From NCBI GenBank assembly GCA_900315105.1, contig OMXX01000051.1:1-33513 (forward strand): a stretch of DNA of 33,513 nucleotides, read 5' to 3'. Of this stretch, positions 1 to 7,598 are shown piece by piece. The notes below the pieces were generated by a model. The model ran no database searches, was not told the origin of the DNA, and saw nothing but the letters and a program-made list of their open reading frames with translations. Position 1 is the stretch's first letter. Each line of letters opens with the position of its first letter. This DNA comes from an uncultured Prevotellaceae bacterium. Its GTDB lineage: Bacteria > Bacteroidota > Bacteroidia > Bacteroidales > Bacteroidaceae. Both the position numbers and the translations under genes were made by a program.

Positions 1-132
1 AGACCTCATTCCCCCTATATCAACAAATATAACAGCCCTAACGGACTGCCCTTTTAGGTATCGCTCCTTCAGAGCTCTTTCAACTGCGTGATATTCAATG
101 ATATATGAGTAGAGCAATTCATCGAACTCACG
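1..132 (-). pseudogene. Possible edge fragment of a coding sequence, no start codon seen
   Basis: On the minus strand one frame stays open for about 44 codons from a stop at 133-135 to the window edge. It reads like a plausible helical segment followed by a hydrophobic strand (..EYHAVERALKERY.. then ..RAVIFVDIGG..). No ATG precedes it in frame, so it could be a decayed remnant, a gene using a rare start, or chance. I do not recognise the family. The opposite strand holds no convincing promoter for the gene starting at 172. Confidence 0.15.
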
Positions 133-171
133 TTAATATAGTATTGATTATTAACATAAATATATCCTGAC

Positions 172-2073
172 ATGAAAGCAAAACTAATGTTTATGGCTAT
201 GGCGCTGATATTTGCGACCATGGCAAAGGCTGAAAACAAGAAAGTGACGCCGGAACTTAAGCACGTCACGGTGTTTACCAATGGTGCGCAGGTGGAACGT
301 ACCCACTCCATGAACCTGTTGGCAGGTGAGCAAATCGTCACCTTCACAGGGCTTTCACCATATACCGACGTTAAGAGTATGCAGATAAAGGCTCACGGAA
401 AACTTACCGTGCTTGGCGTGAACTACCGAACCATACATCCCGACAGCTTGCAGCGAATAAAGCAGTTGCGCGATGCTGAGCAAAAGGTGAAGCAGACCGA
501 CGACAAGGAACGTGAGATGAGATCGCAGTTGGAGGTTGTGAATGCCCAACTTGAGATGTTGAAGACCAACTGCTCTACAGGCAACCGCACCGCCGTTACC
601 CCATTGGCTAATATCAAGGAACTGAACACCTATTATGCTCAGGAAATGCTTGAGCTGAAGAAGAAAGCCATTTCCATTGATCAGGAACTCGCGAAACTTG
701 CAGAGGTGCGTGAGAAGCAGCAGAAGACTGCCGATTCCATTGCCCATCTCAAGCTGAAGACCATCACCGAGGCAGAACTGAAACTGCAAGTGCCACAAGC
801 ATGCAAGGTGGATTTCACCCTTACATATTATGTGAAAAACGCTGGTTGGTATCCTACCTACGACCTACGCTCTGAAGGGGTAGGGCAGCCTTTGCAATTG
901 TCCTATAAGGCTAACATGTTCCAGAACACAAAGGAGGAATGGAAGAACATACCAGTCACCCTCTCCTCTGCCAATCCTAACCGTTCAAACGTTGCTCCAG
1001 AGCTGCGCACCTATTGGCTCGACTATGGCAGGTCAGCTCCTCGCTATAATAGTGAGGAGGAACCGGAAGGAAGTGTATATGGTGTGGTGACTGATGATAA
1101 AGGGGAAGTGATAATTGGAGCTATAGTTACAGTGCAAGGTACAAGTCTTGGTACTGTTACTGATTCCAACGGACGTTATAGCATCACCCTGCCTCGCCCT
1201 AATGTCATACTGAATTTCTCCTATATAGGCTATCTGACTAAGCATGTAAGAGTCAACAAAAGCGGCGCAGTGAATGTCAAGCTTATGGAAGACAACACCA
1301 CATTGAATGATGTGGTGGTTGTCGGTTATGGTACAAAGAAAAAAACGTCAGGTCGCAAACTTGCAAAACTCAATGCTGAAGAAGCAGATGAAGGTGAGGT
1401 GTTAAAGTCAAAGGAAATGATAAAGCCTGAGAGCGACCTTATCGCCGTTAAGGAGCAGAAGGCTCAGTTTGGCTATGAGTTTGAAATCAAGCAGCCTCTC
1501 ACCATGACATCCGACGGCAAGACAACCACTACGGAGATTGCACGCTATCAACTGCCTGCCACCTATCAGTATCTTGGCATCCCACGTGCCGATAAGGATG
1601 CATTCCTTGTGGCTGATGCTACCGAATGGCAGCAGTACAGTCTGCTCGAAGGTGAGGCAAATGTGTATTTCGAGAACTCATTCGTAGGCAAGACAATCCT
1701 TGACCCAACGGTAGTCAATGACACCCTGCATTTCTCATTGGGCAGAGACAATGGCATCCGCATCCAGCGCACAAAGGTATCAGACCGTTCTACCCGTCGT
1801 CTGTTGTCCACAACACAGGAGCAGAACCTTACATGGCGCATCACGGTTAAGAATAGTCGTAAGGAAGCCGTTTCGCTCACTTTGCGCGATCAGATTCCTG
1901 TATCAGAGAATTCAAATATCACCGTTACCACCGAGGAACTCAGTGGAGGCAAATTGAACGACGCAACAGGTGTTGTTGAATGGCAGTTGCAGCTCCAGCC
2001 TAACGAGCAGCGAGAGTTAACCGTGGCATACCGTGTCAAGTTCCCTAAGAGCCGTTGGTTGAATGTGGAGTAA
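172..2073 (+). CDS. Secreted DUF4139/MuiA-like protein with SusC-type insertion
   Basis: A 633-residue protein with an N-terminal signal peptide (residues 1-20, cleavage after AKA). Residues about 28-86 match the N-terminal DUF4140-type domain of mucoidy-inhibitor A-like proteins. Residues about 95-200 are a Lys/Glu/Gln-rich coiled coil, and about 205 to the end form the DUF4139 beta-rich region. Inside it, residues about 299-392 are a carboxypeptidase-regulatory-like fold (GVVTDDKGEVIIGAIV, then SNGRYSI) ending in VVVVGYGTKKK, the signature found just before the plug of SusC/RagA TonB-dependent receptors. No receptor barrel follows. The family's biochemical function is not established; the protein is probably periplasmic or surface-associated. 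The ATG at 172 gives the full signal peptide. A strong terminator follows 12 bp after the stop. I see no clear promoter upstream. Confidence 0.85.
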   Translation: MKAKLMFMAMALIFATMAKAENKKVTPELKHVTVFTNGAQVERTHSMNLLAGEQIVTFTGLSPYTDVKSMQIKAHGKLTVLGVNYRTIHPDSLQRIKQLRDAEQKVKQTDDKEREMRSQLEVVNAQLEMLKTNCSTGNRTAVTPLANIKELNTYYAQEMLELKKKAISIDQELAKLAEVREKQQKTADSIAHLKLKTITEAELKLQVPQACKVDFTLTYYVKNAGWYPTYDLRSEGVGQPLQLSYKANMFQNTKEEWKNIPVTLSSANPNRSNVAPELRTYWLDYGRSAPRYNSEEEPEGSVYGVVTDDKGEVIIGAIVTVQGTSLGTVTDSNGRYSITLPRPNVILNFSYIGYLTKHVRVNKSGAVNVKLMEDNTTLNDVVVVGYGTKKKTSGRKLAKLNAEEADEGEVLKSKEMIKPESDLIAVKEQKAQFGYEFEIKQPLTMTSDGKTTTTEIARYQLPATYQYLGIPRADKDAFLVADATEWQQYSLLEGEANVYFENSFVGKTILDPTVVNDTLHFSLGRDNGIRIQRTKVSDRSTRRLLSTTQEQNLTWRITVKNSRKEAVSLTLRDQIPVSENSNITVTTEELSGGKLNDATGVVEWQLQLQPNEQRELTVAYRVKFPKSRWLNVE

Positions 2074-2085
2074 GGAGAATTAGAT

Positions 2086-2141
2086 ACGCATCTTCGATGC
2101 TGAAATTATTGTCAGTTTAGCATCGGAGATGCGTTTTTTTT
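2086..2141 (+). terminator. Rho-independent terminator of the DUF4139 gene
   Basis: A 16-bp stem (ACGCATCTTCGATGCT at 2086-2101 with AGCATCGGAGATGCGT at 2119-2134, one G-U pair) is followed by eight T. It lies just after the stop at 2073 and also separates the gene from the convergent one at 2191. Confidence 0.9.
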
Positions 2142-2144
2142 GAA

Positions 2145-2184
2145 TTTTTCGCAAGGCTCACCAAGCTGAAGCAAGCCGTCGAAC
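2145..2184. repeat. AGCTCATCAAGCT-type intergenic repeat, copy 1
   Basis: Core TCGCAAGGCTCACCAAGCT followed by GAAGCAAGCCGTCG. It resembles the units at 5706-5763, 6274-6313 (inverted), 6381-6414 and 27134-27174. It sits between two convergent genes. Confidence 0.6.
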
Positions 2185-2190
2185 AGACTT

Positions 2191-3216
2191 TTACAATGCA
2201 GAAAAATAATCTACCTCTTCCATTACTGCGAGCTGTCCCTTTGTCTTTTCATCAGCCGGATACATCTCATAATATTTGTCATAGTCTAGCTTCATGAGCT
2301 CATTCGATGTCGGCTCCATAGTATCGGTATATTCACGCTCAACCACGTAGAACATATTCTCGCAGTCATTCTCCCATGAAAAGTTCTTCTTGCGTGAAAA
2401 AGTGATATGACGATAGCGGTGGAAAGATTTCAGATCAAAAATGGTCGGAGTCTCAGTCCCGTCTGCATCATAAACCTCAGTAGAATTGTCTTCTGAACGT
2501 ATTGATTCGTATCCGAACAGGTTTAATTTCCTTTGTGACTTGGGATAGAGTAGGTCGCATGACAGTACAACCTCTCTCTTGTCTGGATAGACTTCATATC
2601 TGCCTATTTGCGTAGAGTCTCCAAAGACAATATCTCCCTCTATTCGTTTCCTTTTGTTCTTCAATGTCTCCTCATACAGAGACCGCTTTTCCATATCCGC
2701 AAGACCCGGATTGAAACCTATCATAACAGCACGATTTTTCTGGATAATATCCTTATTCGTCGTCTGAAACATGCGGCAGATGGCATTTCCGTTTTTTACT
2801 TTCCTGCTCTTTGTGTCGATGAAGAACTCTCTTACTCCATCAATATAATATTTCATACATGAATCAACATACTGAACGTTTCTGAAAAACACCTTGCAAT
2901 GATAGTATCTCTTCTTATTTGCCGTAACGACAAGGTCAGGTATAGTATAGCTTTTGGGCGACATGACAACCGAGGGGTTGTCATCACAGATAAACTTCTT
3001 CGACTCATAGCAAATATGTGAGACATGGTACGTACATCCTTTTTGCAGGTCGATATTACCATTCAAATCCGAGCGTCCTACATAGTTACCCTCAGCATCA
3101 CAAACCGTGGCACTGAATATCGGAGCATTTGTTACCGAGTCTTTTAATGTAATGTTATGGGCATGTCCCAGCAAACTGCATAAGCAAAGAAAAATGATTG
3201 AAATATAATTCCGCAT
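2191..3216 (-). CDS. Exported carboxypeptidase-regulatory-like hypothetical protein
   Basis: A 341-residue protein with a signal peptide (residues 1-19, cleavage after GHA). Residues about 20-90 form a carboxypeptidase-regulatory-like beta-sandwich (ITLKDSVTNAPIFSATV, DLNGNIDL), followed by IPDLVVTANKKRYY, resembling the linker seen before receptor plugs. The remaining 240 residues are charged and I do not recognise them; no barrel or transmembrane helix is evident. In Bacteroidota such proteins are often envelope proteins of unknown role. It is convergent with the upstream gene and divergent from thrS, so probably monocistronic. A TACTTTTG -7-type box lies at 3263-3270, with no good -33 box. 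Confidence 0.7.
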   Translation of the reverse strand: MRNYISIIFLCLCSLLGHAHNITLKDSVTNAPIFSATVCDAEGNYVGRSDLNGNIDLQKGCTYHVSHICYESKKFICDDNPSVVMSPKSYTIPDLVVTANKKRYYHCKVFFRNVQYVDSCMKYYIDGVREFFIDTKSRKVKNGNAICRMFQTTNKDIIQKNRAVMIGFNPGLADMEKRSLYEETLKNKRKRIEGDIVFGDSTQIGRYEVYPDKREVVLSCDLLYPKSQRKLNLFGYESIRSEDNSTEVYDADGTETPTIFDLKSFHRYRHITFSRKKNFSWENDCENMFYVVEREYTDTMEPTSNELMKLDYDKYYEMYPADEKTKGQLAVMEEVDYFSAL

Positions 3217-3262
3217 ATTATCAATGTGAGTTAATTTGAAGTATAATTACCTTTAGCGGGGG

Positions 3263-3270
3263 CAAAAGTA
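3263..3270 (-). promoter_or_regulatory. Possible -7 box (TACTTTTG) for the gene at 2191-3216
   Basis: On the minus strand TACTTTTG fits the Bacteroidota -7 consensus TAnnTTTG and lies 47 bp before the ATG. The expected TTTG 19-20 nt upstream is absent, so this is a partial match. Confidence 0.4.
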
Positions 3271-3348
3271 CAGAAATTTCCTCTATTGCGTATGCTTTTT
3301 GATAGTTTTTATGATACTTTTCGATTGATAAAGATTAATAAAGAAAGA

Positions 3349-3456
3349 TTAAGACATTAAGCCGGTATTTGCGTTTAAGGTCGTGTCGCAGCAAATGTTC
3401 GCCAGGACGATGAGGGCGTTTAACATGGTTTTCGGACAATTCCTCGGGGACTTCAT
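3349..3456 (-). CDS. Possible 35-codon small ORF
   Basis: An ATG at 3456 opens a 35-codon frame (MKSPRNCPKTM.., then ..LNALIVLANICCDT..) ending in TAA at 3349. It contains three Cys and a short hydrophobic stretch. The surrounding DNA is richer in GC than the AT-rich flanks and looks like a discrete insert, so it may be part of a dispersed repeat and not a gene. No promoter or ribosome site supports translation. Confidence 0.2.
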   Translation of the reverse strand: MKSPRNCPKTMLNALIVLANICCDTTLNANTGLMS

Positions 3457-3474
3457 GTTTTTTTAGGTGAAAAA

Positions 3475-3506
3475 TTCGCTTGTCTCATAAAAAATTAGTA
3501 ATTTTG
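3475..3506 (+). promoter_or_regulatory. Probable thrS promoter
   Basis: TAATTTTG at 3499-3506 is a full -7 match; TTCG at 3475-3478 is a one-mismatch -33 box with a 20-nt spacer. It implies a leader of about 210 nt before the thrS ATG. Confidence 0.6.
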
Positions 3507-3529
3507 CAAACCGATTAAGCCCACCCAGT

Positions 3530-3692
3530 CCCTCCCCAAGGGAGGGCTCCTCCCCCCCTTACCCCCTCAAGGGGGAGTGGTTAGTATTTCTAATCAAGAG
3601 GAAAGGAACGAGGCTTGGTAATATTAAGGAAAAAATATAATCGCCTTCATTATAGGGATTATTACTATAAAACATCCTTCCCTTTGGGAAGG
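3530..3692 (+). repeat. thrS leader with three GC-rich palindromes
   Basis: Three hairpin-forming units lie in the leader: CCCTCCCCAAGGGAGGG (3530-3546), CCCCCTCAAGGGGG (3562-3575) and CCTTCCCTTTGGGAAGG (3676-3692). They belong to the GC-rich palindrome group also seen near 9084, 18992, 26233, 27087 and 27224. No T-box pattern or leader peptide is apparent, and none is followed by a T-run, so I do not call an attenuator. Confidence 0.6.
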
Positions 3693-3725
3693 CTTGGTTA
3701 GGCTTCTAATAGTTAAATATAAAAG

Positions 3726-5696
3726 ATGATTAACATTACTTTCCCAGATGGATCTGTTCGTCCGTATGAACAGGGCATCACTGGACTTCAGATTGCTGAG
3801 AGCATCTCACCTGCTCTCGCACGCAGCGTTGTAAGCTGTGGAGTGAATGGTGAGACAGTGGAACTCAACCGTCCAATCAATGCTGACGCAAAGATTGCCC
3901 TCTACAAGTTCGAGGACGAAGAGGGTAAGCATAGCTTCTGGCACACAAGTGCGCACTTGCTTGCTGAGGCTCTCAAGGAACTTTATCCTGGCATACAGTT
4001 CGGTTTCGGTCCTGCTATCGAGGCTGGTTTCTTCTATGACGTGCTCCTTCCTAACGGAGAGCAGATCAAGGAGGGCGACTTCGCCAACATCGAGAAGAAG
4101 ATGCTGGAGCTTGCCAAGAAGGATGAGCCACTCGTTCGTAAGGAAGTTTCAAAGGCTGACGCTATGGCTTCTTTCGGTGCCGACGGTCAGACATACAAGT
4201 GCGAGCATATCGATCAGGATCTCGAGGACGGCTCAATCACTACATACACACAAGGCAACTTCACCGACCTCTGTAAGGGTCCTCACCTCGTTTCTACAGG
4301 TGCTATCAAGGCAGTTAAGCTCACCTCTATCGCAGGTGCTTTCTGGCGTGGCGATGCAAAGCGCGAGCAGATGCAGCGTCTCTACGGTATCTCCTTCCCA
4401 AAGAAGAAGATGCTCGACGACTACCTCGTTATGCTTGAGGAGGCTAAGAAGCGCGACCACCGTAAGATCGGTAAGGAGATGGAGCTCTTCATGTTCTCTG
4501 ACCGCGTGGGTAAGGGACTTCCAATCTGGTTGCCAAAGGGTACAGACCTCCGTCTGCGTCTTCAGGATATGCTCCGCGCTATTCAGAAGCGTTTCGGCTA
4601 TCAGGAGGTTATCACTCCGCATATCGGTTCAAAGAACCTCTACGTTACTTCTGGTCACTATGCTCACTATGGCAAGGACTCATTCCAGCCAATCCACACA
4701 CCGGAGGAGGACGAGGAGTATATGCTCAAGCCAATGAACTGCCCTCACCACTGTGAGGTGTTTGCTTGGAAGCCACGTTCATACAAGGACCTGCCATTCC
4801 GTTGCGCAGAGTTCGGTACTGTATATCGCTATGAGAAGTCAGGTGAGCTTCACGGACTCACCCGCGTACGTTCATTCACACAGGACGATGCGCACATCTT
4901 CTGCCGTCCTGATCAGGTGAAGAGCGAGTTCCTCCGTGTTCTCGACATCATTCAGGCTGTATTCTCAATCTTCGGCTTCAAGGATGATCAGGTAGAGTTC
5001 CAGATTTCTCTCCGCGACCCTAACGACAAGGATAAGTACATCGGTACTGACGAGATGTGGGCATCAGCACAGAACGCTATCATCGAGGCTTGCAAGGAGC
5101 GTGGTCTCAATGCACGTCAGGAAGAGGGCGAGGCTGCATTCTATGGTCCAAAGCTCGACTGTATGGTAAAGGATGCTATCGGCCGTCGCTGGCAGTTGGG
5201 TACTATCCAGGTTGACTATAACCTCCCGGTACGTTTCGACCTCGAATACACAGCCGAGGACAACTCAAAGCAGCGTCCTGTCATGATTCACCGTGCGCCA
5301 TTCGGTTCTATGGAGCGTTTTGTTGCCGTTCTCATCGAGCACACAGCAGGTCACTTCCCACTCTGGCTCACACCAGATCAGGTTGCTATCCTCCCAATCT
5401 CAGAGAAGTACAACGACTATGCAGAGCAGGTACGTCGCTTCCTCGACACAAAGGGTGTTCGTGCAACCGTAGATAACCGTAACGAGAAGATCGGTCGTAA
5501 GATTCGTGACAACGAGCTCAAGCGAGTTCCTTACATGGTTATCGTTGGTGAAAAAGAGGCAGCAGAAGGCAATGTTGCAATGCGTCAGCAGGGTGGTGGC
5601 GAGCAGGCTGTCATGTCAATGGCAGAGTTCGCACAGCGCATCAACGACGAGGTTGCAGAGCAGCTCTCAGCTACCAACATTGAGCCAAAGGACTAA
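3726..5696 (+). CDS. thrS: Threonine--tRNA ligase
   Basis: Charges tRNA-Thr with threonine in the cytoplasm. The 656-residue length is normal for the family. The order is canonical: TGS domain (residues 1-60), editing domain with the HxxxH zinc-type motif (HTSAH, His73 and His77) and CKGPH, then the class II catalytic core with MNCPHHC (zinc-binding Cys), motif 2 ([13 protein letters not shown]..) and motif 3 ([11 protein letters not shown]), and a C-terminal anticodon-binding domain ([12 protein letters not shown]). Codon use is strongly biased toward CGT, CTC and AAG, as expected of a highly expressed gene. The ATG at 3726 begins directly with the TGS strand. The usual infC-rpmI-rplT neighbours are absent; a NifX-like gene lies 98 bp downstream and may be co-transcribed, as no terminator separates them. 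Confidence 0.98.
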   Translation: MINITFPDGSVRPYEQGITGLQIAESISPALARSVVSCGVNGETVELNRPINADAKIALYKFEDEEGKHSFWHTSAHLLAEALKELYPGIQFGFGPAIEAGFFYDVLLPNGEQIKEGDFANIEKKMLELAKKDEPLVRKEVSKADAMASFGADGQTYKCEHIDQDLEDGSITTYTQGNFTDLCKGPHLVSTGAIKAVKLTSIAGAFWRGDAKREQMQRLYGISFPKKKMLDDYLVMLEEAKKRDHRKIGKEMELFMFSDRVGKGLPIWLPKGTDLRLRLQDMLRAIQKRFGYQEVITPHIGSKNLYVTSGHYAHYGKDSFQPIHTPEEDEEYMLKPMNCPHHCEVFAWKPRSYKDLPFRCAEFGTVYRYEKSGELHGLTRVRSFTQDDAHIFCRPDQVKSEFLRVLDIIQAVFSIFGFKDDQVEFQISLRDPNDKDKYIGTDEMWASAQNAIIEACKERGLNARQEEGEAAFYGPKLDCMVKDAIGRRWQLGTIQVDYNLPVRFDLEYTAEDNSKQRPVMIHRAPFGSMERFVAVLIEHTAGHFPLWLTPDQVAILPISEKYNDYAEQVRRFLDTKGVRATVDNRNEKIGRKIRDNELKRVPYMVIVGEKEAAEGNVAMRQQGGGEQAVMSMAEFAQRINDEVAEQLSATNIEPKD

Positions 5697-5705
5697 GCCT
5701 GAAGG

Positions 5706-5763
5706 CAATTGGCAATTATTCGCTGAAGCTCATCAAGCTAAAGCAAGTGATAATTGACAATTG
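5706..5763. repeat. AGCTCATCAAGCT-type intergenic repeat, copy 2, with inverted ends
   Basis: The core TCGCTGAAGCTCATCAAGCT then AAAGCAAGT is flanked by inverted ends CAATTGGCAATTAT and ATAATTGACAATTG (13 of 14 bases complementary), so the whole 58-bp unit can fold. It lies between thrS and the NifX-like gene. Confidence 0.65.
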
Positions 5764-5794
5764 AAAGGTTAATCTCTTAATTTCAAAAAAGAGA

Positions 5795-6181
5795 ATGAAG
5801 AAGATAGCGATACCGACAAGAGATAGTCACGTAGATGACCACTTCGGGCATTGCGACCATTACACCGTGTTTACTGTAGGTGATGACAATAGCGTGATAA
5901 GCTCAGAGCGTCTTGACTCACCGCAGGGATGTGGATGTAAGTCTAATATCGCCTCCGTGATGCAGGAAATGGGCATAACCGTAATGCTTGCCGGCAATAT
6001 GGGAATGGGAGCTTTCAACAAGCTCGCTGCACACGGTATCAGCACGGTGCGTGGATGTCATGGCAATGTCAATGATGTGCTTACGGCTTATCTCAATGGC
6101 ACTCTCATAGATTCTGCCGAGTCATGCGACCATCACGACTGCGGCAATCATGACGAGAAGCCGGTATATGTGATTTCATAA
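5795..6181 (+). CDS. NifX/NifB-type dinitrogenase-cofactor-domain protein
   Basis: A 128-residue protein whose first ~105 residues match the small Fe-Mo-cofactor-binding domain family (MKKIAIPTRDSHVDDHFGHC, then LAGNMGMGAFNKLAAHGI). In diazotrophs such domains carry iron-sulfur or iron-molybdenum clusters; free-standing copies in non-fixing anaerobes have no firmly known role. Potential ligands are the FGHCDH segment, GCGC near residue 47, RGCHG near residue 85 and a short tail CDHHDCGNHDE rich in His and Cys. No nif or MRP/ApbC-type ATPase gene lies nearby. It probably reads through from thrS and ends at the terminator at 6202. Confidence 0.85.
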   Translation: MKKIAIPTRDSHVDDHFGHCDHYTVFTVGDDNSVISSERLDSPQGCGCKSNIASVMQEMGITVMLAGNMGMGAFNKLAAHGISTVRGCHGNVNDVLTAYLNGTLIDSAESCDHHDCGNHDEKPVYVIS

Positions 6182-6201
6182 CCATCACATTATTATATAT
6201 A

Positions 6202-6243
6202 AGAGACGGTATTACACAAAGATGTAATGCCGTCTCTTTTTTT
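6202..6243 (+). terminator. Rho-independent terminator after the NifX-like gene
   Basis: The 15-bp stem AGAGACGGTATTACA / TGTAATGCCGTCTCT (one G-U) with loop CAAAGA is followed by seven T. It closes the thrS-NifX-like unit. Confidence 0.9.
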
Positions 6244-6273
6244 GTGTGGTAAGTAATTCAAAATTAACGTCAG

Positions 6274-6313
6274 TTCGACGACTTGCTTCAGCTTGATGAG
6301 CTTCAGCGAATAA
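6274..6313. repeat. AGCTCATCAAGCT-type intergenic repeat, copy 3, inverted
   Basis: Read on the minus strand this is TTCGCTGAAGCTCATCAAGC then TGAAGCAAGTCGTCGAA, nearly identical to the core at 5718-5748 and inverted relative to it. It lies 68 bp from copy 4. Confidence 0.65.
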
Positions 6314-6380
6314 AATAAACGCTGCGCTTGGCTACATGAATTGCCCTTAAGACAAACAGCAAGCTGTTTTAACTGACAAT

Positions 6381-6414
6381 AATTTTTCGCAAAGCTCAAC
6401 AAGCTACGCAAGTT
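6381..6414. repeat. AGCTCATCAAGCT-type intergenic repeat, copy 4
   Basis: Core TTTTTCGCAAAGCTCAACAAGCT then ACGCAAGTT, oriented as copies 1 and 2. With copy 3 it forms a facing pair in the 626-bp gene-free stretch 6182-6807. Confidence 0.55.
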
Positions 6415-6493
6415 CCCAATCTTACCAATCTTCTACCATAAAGAAAGGCTCGCTGACGCGAATTAAGGAAAGCAAATGGGCAATAAATTTTAT

Positions 6494-6511
6494 CAGTAAA
6501 TTAATTTACTG
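6494..6511. repeat. Perfect 18-bp AT-rich palindrome
   Basis: CAGTAAATTAATTTACTG is its own reverse complement and is followed by GTTTTTAATTTT. It could be a protein-binding dyad or a weak hairpin. No gene lies within 290 bp. Confidence 0.5.
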
Positions 6512-6563
6512 GTTTTTAATTTTCTGACAATTTACTTTCCAACCCCGACGCAAGTCGTATTTT

Positions 6564-6673
6564 TTGCTTTCGCCTTCTAAAAAAACAGGATAAACCAATA
6601 AAAACATATCAAAACAAAATGTTTTATTTTGTGTTCTTTTGTTTTAATTGGTTTTTCTAAATGGCGAAAGCAA
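6564..6673 (-). mobile_element. MITE-like 110-bp palindromic element, copy 1
   Basis: The element is bounded by TTGCTTTCGCC and GGCGAAAGCAA. Read on the minus strand it is nearly identical to 15008-15119. Shared internal parts are TTTAGAAAAACCAATTAAAAC, a central CAAAAT-rich dyad and ATTGGTTT.ATCCTGTTTTTT. Both halves are imperfect reverse complements, so the element folds as one long hairpin. It encodes nothing, so any movement would depend on a transposase elsewhere. I could not identify a target-site duplication. Confidence 0.7.
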
Positions 6674-6720
6674 CTTATGCGAAAAACTTTCGTTTCATCC
6701 GTGCTTTCTGTGTTCTAATA

Positions 6721-6762
6721 AAAAAAGAAAGGATGCGACTTGAATGCCGTATCCTTTCCTTT
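6721..6762 (-). terminator. Rho-independent terminator for the gene at 6808-7479
   Basis: On the minus strand GAAAGGATACG pairs with CGCATCCTTTC around the loop GCATTCAAGT, followed by a run of seven T. It lies about 45 bp past the stop codon. Confidence 0.85.
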
Positions 6763-6807
6763 TATCTGTTACTGTTTTAAGTACGTTAATCTGCCGGCTT
6801 TCGCTGA

Positions 6808-7479
6808 TTAGTAGCCTGTGTTGAGAACCTGCTGCTTCAGAATCTTGTAGCATTCTATTGCGTGAACGTATGCCATGTAGCAAGTTGACTTGGTGAACTT
6901 TGTGTCTTCATTGTAAGGGGCACAAAGTGCCATTGGCCAGAACTGCGCTTCTCTTGGTGTTTCGTCGCCAGTGAAGCGGAAACCGTTTGTGTTGCCCATG
7001 AATCCTCGGGTGGCACTGTTGTCGTCTTTCTGAAGAACCTCGAAGCCGGGGAGTGTGAATTTCATTATGGCTTCTTTGTCCATTACCTCTACGGAGAGGA
7101 TTGGACGTATGTCAACCCATTCTTTTGGAGTAGATTTGCCGTCGTTTGCAATCTTGCCGAAATAGCATCGTGTGGTGATGCGACCTTCTTCTTCGTTTTC
7201 GTAAAGAATGGCTGTTGCAGCCTCAGTGCAATTGCTAACAATCCAATTGATGATGTTGTTGTACATGACCTCCTTTGATTCACGAACCTGCAGGTAGGAG
7301 ATGATCTCCATTTCTCCATTGTCGTTTAGCCTGTATGTCATCAAGTATTTCTTGGCTCTATCCTGATATGTTTCACCATCGAGGGCTGCGCTGAGCTCGA
7401 GGGCTGAAGCATTAGTTTTCTGACAGAATCCAGCCAGTGATACAGAAAGACATAGGCATATCAAAAAAAGTTTTTTCAT
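6808..7479 (-). CDS. Exported hypothetical protein, possibly DUF4468-like
   Basis: A 223-residue protein with a signal peptide (residues 1-19 from MKKLFLICL, cleavage near GFCQ). The mature part has a KEVMYNNIINWIVSN helix followed by strands, resembling the TBP-fold DUF4468 proteins of Bacteroidota; that assignment is tentative. No catalytic motif is visible. The frame also permits a GTG two codons earlier at 7485; I chose ATG 7479 because it begins the standard signal peptide. It has its own promoter (7538-7569) and terminator, so it appears monocistronic. Confidence 0.75.
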   Translation of the reverse strand: MKKLFLICLCLSVSLAGFCQKTNASALELSAALDGETYQDRAKKYLMTYRLNDNGEMEIISYLQVRESKEVMYNNIINWIVSNCTEAATAILYENEEEGRITTRCYFGKIANDGKSTPKEWVDIRPILSVEVMDKEAIMKFTLPGFEVLQKDDNSATRGFMGNTNGFRFTGDETPREAQFWPMALCAPYNEDTKFTKSTCYMAYVHAIECYKILKQQVLNTGY

Positions 7480-7537
7480 AATCACTTGTATGCTTTATTC
7501 TTAATAAATACTTAATACTTTTATGGTTTTCATGCCA

Positions 7538-7569
7538 CAAAGTTACGGTATTTTCTGAATATATCCAAA
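7538..7569 (-). promoter_or_regulatory. Promoter of the gene at 6808-7479
   Basis: On the minus strand TTTG (7566-7569), a 20-nt spacer and TAACTTTG (7538-7545) match the Bacteroidota consensus fully. The leader is about 55 nt. Confidence 0.8.
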
Positions 7570-7598
7570 TTTTTGAGCAGCATTCTTACGCTTTTTAA

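Noticed and set aside
3507..3725. A T-box or attenuator in the thrS leader
   Set aside because: The palindromes belong to a dispersed GC-rich repeat group, none has a following T-run, and I see no T-box sequence or specifier stem.
3847..4737. A long 296-codon plus-strand frame
   Set aside because: It lies entirely inside thrS in another frame and is Ser/Arg-rich, as expected of a shadow of biased codons.
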